The translations under genes were made by a program, and so were the position numbers. Shown here piece by piece: positions 57,601 through 64,000 of a DNA stretch of 64,000 nt. Positions within the stretch are counted from its first letter, which is position 1. Each line of letters opens with the position of its first letter. Source of the stretch: Colwellia sp. PAMC 20917 (GTDB lineage Bacteria > Pseudomonadota > Gammaproteobacteria > Enterobacterales > Alteromonadaceae); contig NZ_CP014944.1 in assembly GCF_001767295.1 (NCBI RefSeq), forward strand, positions 2,976,001 to 3,040,000, read 5' to 3'. The notes under the pieces are model-generated. The model did no database searches. It worked only from the letters and a program-made list of their open reading frames with translations, and was not told the origin of the DNA.

Positions 57601-57936
57601 GTTAATCAGTTGGTGGCAAAAGAGCTATTAAAAACGATGCAAGCCAATGTCATTATTGCGGGTCATGGTAAAGAAGCGTTGGAAATATTGACCGATAAAC
57701 AGCACCATATTGATGTGGTACTTATGGATATTCAAATGCCGATCATGGATGGTTTAACAGCAACTAGACAAATACGCCAACAAAAAGAATTTCATAACTT
57801 ACCCATTATCGCGATGACGGCGCATGCCCGTGAAGAAGACAAGCAGAGAAGCTTAGCAGCGGGTATGAATAAGCATATGGCAAAACCTATCAGTGCTGAA
57901 TTACTACTTTCGAGTATTTTAGAGGTACTTAATTAG
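54652..57936 (+). CDS. Hybrid sensor histidine kinase with PAS, degenerate and full receiver domains
   Basis: The GTG start follows AAGG. Domain order in 1,094 residues: membrane segment (about 15-38), large periplasmic sensor (about 40-345), membrane segment (about 347-369), PAS (about 445-565), HisKA with MSHEIRTPINA (His about 592), HATPase with LLNNAMKF and GGSGLGLSIC, a receiver-like domain lacking the N-terminal acidic pair (about 828-946), and a normal receiver with LLVEDN and LMDIQMP (Asp about 1026). No HPt domain is present and no response regulator is adjacent, so the phosphate must go to an unlinked partner. The signal is unknown. Confidence 0.9.
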   Translation: MFDKSSKEQVFSRYNRSVLAVFIVITLIAMSIASYRYFIELESYQARELRTLTTRAKQLENTLILGLKSIAGIKKFANYHLSFPEELLATTPPLEQDGNEFYLKKNSRDSFAHRKNYRGSITGIGQVADFDELQKQELAMANALTPAFIIAKNSIKESNWFYYISLNQFVSLYPWIGRDSWRFSERNLNNDNINSIKTLLPGDDNFFWSPPYLDSAGKGLSASLGTAVYRNRSLAGAVLMDFSLSSLSDGLPDISKPNQALVLLDEKNNVLIHKTADNQALSTKLTWQDIAPKQLASYSYQRINQLPDSHKEGTWLIQKYQLPINGWVLLKYQPYQEFTASIFNRFILMLVLFFLGLFAFMSIIYIVTRKTFMKPTKEFINHIEHCSHGDPGKVKPPADWSYWFKIVEDIFGQNRTLLQQMKDQNVILDTRVNEKTQALRLKSEQHQRDYALLRSVMDAIPDYIIFNDLDGNMMGYNKAFENFVQAGSLDLIGKCSNEVVSVELGQSLVAMSKASLTRSTEQGLAQVVETPANTYEVFSNQLYSQTAEIVGTINLVRDVTSQYSANVALEQAKNQAEYANQAKSQFLANMSHEIRTPINAIKGMLFLLARTRLTNEQQQHILNAEGASVSLLHLVDEVLDLAKIESGNMSVIKMPASIDKIVDQAVKLNIGMISEKQLSLKINIAVDVPDIVLTDDLRLVQVLTNLLNNAMKFTHQGEISLTVEKVNTGNDAAGTTFDDSPVLVRFIVADTGIGIAKEKQGHLFEAFRQADESMTREYGGSGLGLSICQQIINLLSGDISLKSDLGKGTSFTFVLPFNLVENKALSKKSALTLCSYSHVLSESLIGHLAGSQISHVNITALSELDKYKNNENVALIIDEQSINEHPEKIYQSCLDNQILLAISHPMAKGISSEIIERIEALKLSYILLEKPLYRSFISKLFSVITARELAAETAIDESIPLQSLSQDIDNLKGINVLLVEDNLVNQLVAKELLKTMQANVIIAGHGKEALEILTDKQHHIDVVLMDIQMPIMDGLTATRQIRQQKEFHNLPIIAMTAHAREEDKQRSLAAGMNKHMAKPISAELLLSSILEVLN

Positions 57937-57978
57937 TTGCAATTACTCATCGTTATTCACATTAATGACGACCCGATG

Positions 57979-58998
57979 TTATGGTTCCTTACCCGCAACA
58001 GTCGTATTATTAAGGTCTGTTTTTAATGCTCGCTTTACCTTTTTATGGAACTGCTCTGCTGTGTAATGTCCGTTACCTACCGCTAACTCTGAAGCGGGAG
58101 CTATTTCTCCTAAAGGTAAAAGCCTAGGGCCCGTTGGCTCAGCTAGCACATATGATATGCCATCTATAATAACTGTTTGATCATTTGCTTGCACAGGTAC
58201 TTGAATACCGAGTAAAGCGTGATTATCAATAAAGACTAGAATCATTTTTATACGTGGCATTAGGCTACGTAAAATTGCCGCTGTTAACGTGACTTTACTG
58301 TCGCAATCACCTTGGTTTTCCCATAATAACTTTAATGGCGGATTAAAACCTGCTCCAGAGGCGGTTACTCTTGATTCTAAAGTTGCATAGGGAATACTTT
58401 GTATAAATCCTAAAACATAGTCGGTAACTTTTCGAATGTTTTTTATTGAAAACTTTTTAAGAATAATAGGCTTTACCGGCTTTAAATCAATGCTGGCAAT
58501 ATTTGCAAATCGTCCATGGTCTGGTTTTACCGCGTTAATTTGATCATGAGTTATAAATTGATGATAGTAATTATCTGCTAAATATTGATTACTTAACGCT
58601 TGCTTTAACTTATAAACTCTAGCGTAGGCGGCATTGATTGTTTGGTTGTTTCGTCCTTTGATGACAATTTCATCATTTGTGGAATTTTTATTAAAATCAA
58701 TCATTACCCCGCGGATAGGCTCTGCACGTAACTTCTTTTGTAGGGCATTATTAATTGAATATTTTGCCATATCAGCTTTAAATACTTTGAAGTTTCTAAA
58801 ACGATCGAATATTGCTTTTTTAGCCAGTAAAAATTGTAAGCTTTGTGTTTCACCCTGATAATCAAGCCATTGATAATTAAATTGGTAATTATCTCCTTTT
58901 TCTATTTTCGAAAAAGCGAGTTGCTCGGCTAAGGCCAAAGAGGGCATTAAACCGCAAAGCGTTATACATAAAAATTTAGTTAACATAGGAGAAGTCAT
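57979..58998 (-). CDS. Secreted transglutaminase-like cysteine protein
   Basis: A signal peptide (cut near LALA-EQ) precedes about 315 residues. A late region holds NQGDCDSKVTLTAAILR with a catalytic-type Cys, then IDNHALLGIQV with the His, and YVLAEPT with an acidic third residue. This is the Cys-His-Asp/Glu order of transglutaminase-like proteases and amidases. The start may be the ATG at 58986. It is convergent with the kinase gene. The substrate is unknown. Confidence 0.75.
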   Translation of the reverse strand: MTSPMLTKFLCITLCGLMPSLALAEQLAFSKIEKGDNYQFNYQWLDYQGETQSLQFLLAKKAIFDRFRNFKVFKADMAKYSINNALQKKLRAEPIRGVMIDFNKNSTNDEIVIKGRNNQTINAAYARVYKLKQALSNQYLADNYYHQFITHDQINAVKPDHGRFANIASIDLKPVKPIILKKFSIKNIRKVTDYVLGFIQSIPYATLESRVTASGAGFNPPLKLLWENQGDCDSKVTLTAAILRSLMPRIKMILVFIDNHALLGIQVPVQANDQTVIIDGISYVLAEPTGPRLLPLGEIAPASELAVGNGHYTAEQFHKKVKRALKTDLNNTTVAGKEP

Positions 58999-59130
58999 CA
59001 AAAATATTCAAACCACTAGCAAAGATATTACCTATGCTAACATTAACGCATTTTTACTTTTCATACCAATCGACAAAAGATGACTTAATATTTATCGTTG
59101 ACGCTTTACTTTTAAGCAGATTTTGCTATA

Positions 59131-59148
59131 TTCAAACGCATGTTTGAA
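59131..59148. promoter_or_regulatory. PsrA-like palindromic operator
   Basis: TTCAAAC-GCAT-GTTTGAA has perfect 7-bp arms and matches the CAAAC-N4-GTTTG type of site bound by the TetR-family fatty-acid regulator PsrA. It lies about 70 bp before the acyl-CoA dehydrogenase start. Confidence 0.55.
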
Positions 59149-59215
59149 ATGATTGTTTCAAAAGTTAAATTACAATGTTATTTGTCGTAACATTTAACAA
59201 TATTAGGGGAATACC

Positions 59216-60997
59216 GTGGCTGATTATCAAGCACCATTAAAAGATATGAATTTTTTGTTATATGATGTTTTTTCAATGGAAGCAATGTGGCAGTCAATGC
59301 CTACCTTATCAGAGCATGTCGATCGCGAGACCGCGCAAGCCATCTTACAAGAATGTGCCAAAATAGCTGAGCAAGAAATTGCACCGCTTTCACGCCAAGG
59401 TGATGAAATTGGCGTAAGTTTCAATGAAGGTAAGGTAACAACTGCTCCAGGTTATAAAGAAGCATTTAAAACTTACGCTGATGGTGGTTGGACAGGCTTA
59501 GGTGGCGAACCTGACTTTGGTGGTATGGGTATGCCGAAAGTGATCACGGCATTGCACGAAGAAATGCTCTGTTCAGCAGATATCGCCTTTTCATTATATC
59601 CAGGGCTAACCGCTGGTGCTGGCTTGTCGATTGCTAAGCATGCGACAGATGAATTGAAAGAGCGCTATTTAACACGTTTGTATGCAGGTGACTGGATGGC
59701 AACCATGTGTTTAACTGAGCCTCATTCTGGTACTGATTTAGGATTGATTTACACTAAAGCTGTTCCTGAAGACGATGGTAGCTTTGCCATTAGTGGTACA
59801 AAAATATTTATTACTGCTGGCGAACATGATATCACTGAAAATATTGTCCATTTAGTATTGGCGAAATTACCCGGTGCACCAGCCGGCCCTCGTGGCATTT
59901 CACTATTTTTAGTCCCTAAATATCAAGTCAATGACGATGAATCCTTAGGTGATTTTAATAATGTTAGCTGTGGTTCCATTGAACATAAAATGGGTATTCA
60001 CGCTTCAGCAACTTGTGTCATGAATTTTGATAGCTCAAAAGGTTACTTAGTTGGCGAAGAGAATAAAGGCTTAGCTTGCATGTTCACTATGATGAATTTT
60101 GAACGTATTGGTGTTGGTATTCAAGGTATTGGTGCGGCAGAACGTTCTTACCAGAATGCTTTAGAATATGCAAAAGAACGCTTACAAGGTCGTTCATTGT
60201 CAGGTGCTAAATATCCAGAGAAAGCCGCTGATCCTATCATTGTTCATGGTGACGTACGTCGTATGTTACTTAACATGAAGGCATTAACTGAAGGTTCACG
60301 CGCATTGTCTACGTACATTTCAATGACACTGGATATGGCAACCTATGGCGAAGGCGAATTAAAAACTAAGGGTGAGAGTTTATCCGCTCTAATGACTCCT
60401 TTAGCGAAAGCCTTTTTTACCGATTTAGGTCTTGATAATACCGTTGCAGGTCAACAAGTCTTAGGTGGTCATGGTTATATCCGTGAATGGGGACAAGAGC
60501 AGCTGGTTCGTGATGTTCGTATCGCACAAATATACGAAGGCACTAATGGCATTCAAGCGATGGACTTATTAGCAAGAAAAGTAGCCGCTAGTAAGGGCGA
60601 GTTAATGCAGACTTTTATCAATGAAGTGAACACTTACATTGAACAAACCTCTGCCGATAACATGCAAGAATTTATTCAACCTTTAAAAGATGCCAATATT
60701 GATTTAGCTGAATTAACTCAGCATATCCTTAAAGCTGCGCAAGGGAATATTGAAGAGTTAGGAACATCAGCGAACGATTACCTTCATGTATTTGGTTACA
60801 CAGCAATGGCATTTGTTTGGGCTAAAATGGCTGAATCAGCTTTGGCTAAAGAAAGTTCAAGTGATGAATTTTATGAAAGTAAAATAAAAACAGCGCGCTA
60901 CTACTTCGCACGTTTGTTACCACGTCGTTTGTCCTTGGCTGCGTCGATAAAAGCTGGTTGTGATACCTTGTTTGATATTGATGAAAGCTTATTCTAG
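59216..60997 (+). CDS. Acyl-CoA dehydrogenase (DmdC-type, about 590 residues)
   Basis: This FAD enzyme makes the first alpha-beta double bond of an acyl-CoA. The GTG start follows AGGGG. The order is an N-terminal extension, an acyl-CoA dehydrogenase core with MCLTEPHSGTDLG and a catalytic glutamate in IYEGTNGIQAMDLLARK, and a C-terminal extra domain (about 480-593). The ~590-residue layout is that of DmdC-like and related medium-chain dehydrogenases, not FadE. The PsrA-like site suggests fatty-acid control. Whether it acts on methylmercaptopropionyl-CoA or on ordinary acyl chains is unknown. Confidence 0.9.
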   Translation: MADYQAPLKDMNFLLYDVFSMEAMWQSMPTLSEHVDRETAQAILQECAKIAEQEIAPLSRQGDEIGVSFNEGKVTTAPGYKEAFKTYADGGWTGLGGEPDFGGMGMPKVITALHEEMLCSADIAFSLYPGLTAGAGLSIAKHATDELKERYLTRLYAGDWMATMCLTEPHSGTDLGLIYTKAVPEDDGSFAISGTKIFITAGEHDITENIVHLVLAKLPGAPAGPRGISLFLVPKYQVNDDESLGDFNNVSCGSIEHKMGIHASATCVMNFDSSKGYLVGEENKGLACMFTMMNFERIGVGIQGIGAAERSYQNALEYAKERLQGRSLSGAKYPEKAADPIIVHGDVRRMLLNMKALTEGSRALSTYISMTLDMATYGEGELKTKGESLSALMTPLAKAFFTDLGLDNTVAGQQVLGGHGYIREWGQEQLVRDVRIAQIYEGTNGIQAMDLLARKVAASKGELMQTFINEVNTYIEQTSADNMQEFIQPLKDANIDLAELTQHILKAAQGNIEELGTSANDYLHVFGYTAMAFVWAKMAESALAKESSSDEFYESKIKTARYYFARLLPRRLSLAASIKAGCDTLFDIDESLF

Positions 60998-61027
60998 TCA
61001 GCTAAAGTCACATTAAATAGTACGAAA

Positions 61028-61062
61028 AAAAAAGCGCTATCATTTTATGATAGCGCTTTTTT
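61028..61062. terminator. Intrinsic terminator after the acyl-CoA dehydrogenase
   Basis: AAAAAAGCGCTATCA and its complement flank TTTTA and end in a T-tract. Confidence 0.9.
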
Positions 61063-61076
61063 ATTGATCTTACAGT

Positions 61077-61155
61077 GACCCTTTGGTGATGACGAAATAC
61101 TATTGGTTTTATAGAGACCCTTTTTGATGACGACATTCTATTGATTTTTTAGCGA
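61077..61155. repeat. Imperfect 39-bp tandem repeat
   Basis: Two copies, starting GACCCTTTGGTGATGACGA and GACCCTTTTTGATGACGAC, follow each other with a 39-bp period between a terminator and a minus-strand gene end. No function is apparent. Confidence 0.6.
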
Positions 61156-61162
61156 CCGAAGA

Positions 61163-61825
61163 TTAAAAAGTGTAGGTGGTGCCAAATATCGCTACTTGTT
61201 CTTTTTGAATAGTATAAATAGGTAAATTGTTTGTAGAATCTTCATGGGCTGTTGATGTTAACCCTCCGCTCACATACCAGTTATTGTTTATTGAATATTG
61301 ACCTAGAATACCAAACCTAGCATAGGATTTTGCGCCATTAATATCTCTGGAAGATACTTCGCTTGAAACAAAGTCATTACTGTAAAACTGGTAGATTGAG
61401 TGATCACTTAAAGACTCTATTTTTGCAGTAACAAGTAAGGCAAAATTTTCTTGTTGTAGTACTCGGTAACTGCCTTGAATAAAAAAAGTCTGTTCATTAA
61501 TTTGATCAAGCCGCTGATGTGAAAATCCACTTTGGGCACTAAAAGCTTTATTATCAAAAACGATCGCTATTTGGTGAGTTTCAGATTTGTTAATTAATCG
61601 TGTCTCAGATGGGCCAGTGGCTTTGCTTGTCAGCGGGAACCCTATGGCTTCTAAATCATAACCTTTATCTAAAGCCTCAAAAATTACCGCCGAATTGGCC
61701 CAGCCACTAATTAAGGATCCCTCTATGGCGCTTGGTATTTTTTTTTCATCGTCGTAGGCTTGTGCATTAGGTAATACAATTAAGGTAAATAGTAGTGATA
61801 GCATCCATTTTATCAATATTTTCAT
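61163..61825 (-). CDS. Secreted protein, probable small outer-membrane beta-barrel
   Basis: The 220 residues start with a signal peptide (cut near AQA-YDDE). The rest shows alternating polar and hydrophobic stretches such as FALLVTAKIESL and WYVSGGLTSTAHE, and it ends in aromatic TYTF, as beta-barrel proteins do. I recognise no family. There is no clear operon partner. Confidence 0.5.
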   Translation of the reverse strand: MKILIKWMLSLLFTLIVLPNAQAYDDEKKIPSAIEGSLISGWANSAVIFEALDKGYDLEAIGFPLTSKATGPSETRLINKSETHQIAIVFDNKAFSAQSGFSHQRLDQINEQTFFIQGSYRVLQQENFALLVTAKIESLSDHSIYQFYSNDFVSSEVSSRDINGAKSYARFGILGQYSINNNWYVSGGLTSTAHEDSTNNLPIYTIQKEQVAIFGTTYTF

Positions 61826-62173
61826 CAGATAACCTATTCCAAAAAATTAATATTTTTATTGTTTTAATTAACCTTTACTAGATATTAACTATAGGTAAGT
61901 ATTGAAAAAAAGACGTTATATTTAGCTTAAATACTACTTTATATCGCTTAATATCTGATTAGTCGAAGAATTAAACTTGTTCAACACCGTATAAAAAGCA
62001 CCGTGAGTATTCAGCTAATAAAATATTACGTGTGAAATAATTGGCTTTAATGACCTTATTTATATGTATGTTGTTGAAGATAATAATGGCTGTTCTTTAG
62101 GAGCCTGATCATTAGTCAGTTATAATTATAGCCAATAGATTTAATCATATAATGTTAAATAGTAAGGGAAGTT
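61826..62173. other. 348-bp divergent gap
   Basis: Two outward-reading genes flank it. It is AT-rich, and I could assign no clear promoter boxes, repeats or RNA gene. Confidence 0.4.
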
Positions 62174-63475
62174 GTGCGATTTTTAAGTATATATGCTGTG
62201 TTGTTGCTAACAGCATGTAGTGCTAATGACCAAGGTGAATTGGAAGTAAAAGCCAATACTTGTGATATAGACTACACAAGGTATCAAGCAACAGTTACCG
62301 GATATTGCCAAGAAAGCGAAGCAATATTACCATTAGAAATTCCAACCATAGAAAAATCGATAGTATTGCGTTCAATTACATCAATCCCTGAGGTATTTTG
62401 GTATAGCACTAAGATGAAATACTCGCTGATAAAGCAAACCGAACAAGCGCCACTAGTTTTTGTGATTGCTGGCACTGGCGCAAGTTATAACAGTGAAAAG
62501 ATGATCAGTTTACAAAAAACTTTGTTTCAACAAGGCTATCATGTTATTTCGCTTTCATCGCCGACATATTCTAACTTTATTATTAATTTAGACTCATCTA
62601 CAGATTTTCCTGGGGTGTTAGAACAAGATGCTAAAAACCTTTATGGCATCATGCAAAAAGTTTATCAACAAGTCATCACTGAAAATGAGGTTGTCGCAAC
62701 GACATTCTCATTAACTGGCTATAGTCTAGGGGGGGCTCACTCAGCTTATGTTGCTAAACTTGATGAAAGTGAGCAGATTTTTAATTTTGAAAAAGTTGTG
62801 CTAATAAATCCACCCGTAAGTTTATATAATTCAGTTAACATTCTTGATAGCTATTTAAATTTAAAAGAAAATGGTCCTGATGCTGCGGAAACTATGCTTG
62901 ATGATATATTTTTAGGTTTTGCTAATAGTTATGCAGAACAAGAATCATCTTCGTTTTCGCAAAGCGCTATTTATGCTTTATTCAAAGATGCTCAGTTATC
63001 AGAAGAACAATTAAAACTGTTAATCGGTGCATCATTTAGGATGTCGTCGACGGATATGCTGTTTGCATTAGATGTTAGTTATAACGTCGGCGGTATTATT
63101 TATAAAAATCATCAAATTGATAAATTTGAAAGTATTACCCACTCAATGTATCGAGCCAGTGTTATTACTTTTAAGGACTACTTTGAAAAAGTGCTCGTGC
63201 CTTGGCAACAAGAAAGTGAAGCTGATTTAACGCGTGAGGCACTTATTGCACGACTGGGACTGAGAAATATAGAAAGTTATTTACGTAATTCCACAAAAAT
63301 AAGTCTAGTAACCAATGCGGATGACATTATTTTAGCTGAAGGTGAAGTGGAGTATTTACAAGACGTTTTTGGCGCAAGGGCAAAAATATTCCCGCGTGGC
63401 GGACACTGTGGAAACATTGATAGAGCGAGTTTTGTTGCTTACATGAATAGCCAATTCCAAGGTATTCAACAATGA
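62174..63475 (+). CDS. Alpha/beta-hydrolase lipoprotein
   Basis: The GTG start follows AAGGGA. LLTACSAN is a lipobox, so the 433-residue protein is likely membrane-attached. The nucleophile elbow is LTGYSLGGAHS (GxSxG), with a late Asp (TNADDIILAEG) and His (RGGHCGN) giving a Ser-Asp-His triad. An esterase or lipase role is inferred. Its stop overlaps the mlaA start (ATGA), so it is coupled to a phospholipid-transport gene, which hints at a lipid substrate. Confidence 0.7.
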   Translation: MRFLSIYAVLLLTACSANDQGELEVKANTCDIDYTRYQATVTGYCQESEAILPLEIPTIEKSIVLRSITSIPEVFWYSTKMKYSLIKQTEQAPLVFVIAGTGASYNSEKMISLQKTLFQQGYHVISLSSPTYSNFIINLDSSTDFPGVLEQDAKNLYGIMQKVYQQVITENEVVATTFSLTGYSLGGAHSAYVAKLDESEQIFNFEKVVLINPPVSLYNSVNILDSYLNLKENGPDAAETMLDDIFLGFANSYAEQESSSFSQSAIYALFKDAQLSEEQLKLLIGASFRMSSTDMLFALDVSYNVGGIIYKNHQIDKFESITHSMYRASVITFKDYFEKVLVPWQQESEADLTREALIARLGLRNIESYLRNSTKISLVTNADDIILAEGEVEYLQDVFGARAKIFPRGGHCGNIDRASFVAYMNSQFQGIQQ

Positions 63476-64000
63476 TGGCGTTTTATAATTCACTGATAAA
63501 AAATAGCGCTATTATTTTGATTACTTTACTTTACGGCTGTTCATCAGTACCCAAGTTAGAAGGTAATGTTGAAGCGCCTCGAGTGAAGTTGTCTTTAGCC
63601 TATCAAAAAATAGCGGTTACTAATCAATATGACGATCCTTGGGAAGGGTTTAATCGACGTATGTATTACTTTAATGCAAAAGCAGACGAATACATACTCT
63701 TACCTGTTGTAGCTGGTTATAAAGCGATAACACCTGACTTTGTTGAAAGAGCGGTTAGTAATTTTTTTAGAAACCTAGGAGAATTTACTGTTTTTATCAA
63801 CGCACTTTTACAAGGTAAACCTAGTGTTGGCGTTGAAACTTTTGGTCGTTTTGCGGTAAATACCACTCTTGGTCTTTTTGGTGTATTTGATGTGGCAACG
63901 AAAATAGGTCTAGATGAACAAAATGAAGACTTTGGTCAAACACTCGGTGTATGGGGGGTTGCCCCAGGACCTTATTTAGTTTTGCCTTTACTAGGGCCAT
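63472..64000 (+). CDS. mlaA: Outer-membrane lipoprotein MlaA (VacJ), cut by the right edge
   Basis: MlaA removes phospholipids from the outer leaflet of the outer membrane and hands them to MlaC. The open frame begins with a lipoprotein signal (LLYGCSS) and contains YDDPWEGFNRRMYYFN, INALLQGK, GRFAVNTTLGLFGVFD and DFGQTLGVWGV, all typical. About 176 residues are in the window, of an expected 250 or so. Translationally coupled to the hydrolase lipoprotein upstream. No other mla gene is visible. Confidence 0.93.
   Translation, partial: MMAFYNSLIKNSAIILITLLYGCSSVPKLEGNVEAPRVKLSLAYQKIAVTNQYDDPWEGFNRRMYYFNAKADEYILLPVVAGYKAITPDFVERAVSNFFRNLGEFTVFINALLQGKPSVGVETFGRFAVNTTLGLFGVFDVATKIGLDEQNEDFGQTLGVWGVAPGPYLVLPLLGP

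Overview
The window looks like chromosomal DNA of a low-GC marine gammaproteobacterium of the order Alteromonadales, most likely Colwellia or a close relative. This rests on the gene set and order (lptD-surA-pdxA-rsmA-apaG-apaH with djlA and amgK-murU divergent, argR facing mdh, ispB facing rplU-rpmA-cgtA, rapA-rluA, a PIN-PhoH protein), on the many c-di-GMP and HDOD signalling proteins, and on AT-rich codon use. No rRNA, tRNA, CRISPR array or insertion sequence was seen.

Positions 1-9,250 are accessory DNA. They hold a HEPN-domain protein cut by the left edge, a structured intergenic stretch, an unknown polytopic membrane protein, a sigma-factor-like protein on the minus strand, and a Tn7-like transposition module tnsA-tnsB-tnsC-tniQ that ends just before hemE. 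tnsB is split between two reading frames that meet at a G GGG GGA heptamer. This is either a programmed -1 frameshift, a real mutation, or a one-base homopolymer error. Two identical 23-bp direct repeats exactly 90 bp apart lie between the sigma-like gene and tnsA. Similar sequences in the opposite orientation lie beyond tniQ. Exact transposon ends were not established.

Positions 9,250-26,000 mix housekeeping and signalling genes: hemE, a GAF-GAF-GGDEF-EAL protein, an M28 peptidase lipoprotein, two HDOD paralogues, an SNF-family transporter, an RlmI-like methyltransferase, a LysE exporter, a periplasmic ATP-dependent DNA ligase (Lig E type), a small secreted protein, DUF3581, GIY-YIG and DUF2797 proteins, and a CHASE-GGDEF protein. 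A roughly 1-kb non-coding gap follows. It has seven tandem copies of a heptamer and, at its far end, NtrC-like and sigma-54-like sites that would drive glnK-amtB.

Positions 27,000-45,630 are mostly core: glnK-amtB (nitrogen), a Dyp peroxidase, argR/mdh, a PqiA-like membrane protein with ispB (quinone side chain), rplU-rpmA-cgtA (ribosome and its GTPase), folA, djlA, murU-amgK (peptidoglycan recycling) and the lptD-surA-pdxA-rsmA-apaG-apaH cluster (outer-membrane biogenesis, vitamin B6, rRNA methylation, Ap4A turnover).

Positions 45,630-64,000 carry a methyl-accepting chemotaxis protein, a DUF3530-like protein, rapA-rluA, a PIN-PhoH ATPase, a hybrid histidine kinase, a transglutaminase-like secreted protein, a DmdC-type acyl-CoA dehydrogenase behind a PsrA-like operator, a small beta-barrel candidate, an alpha/beta-hydrolase lipoprotein, and mlaA, which runs off the right edge.
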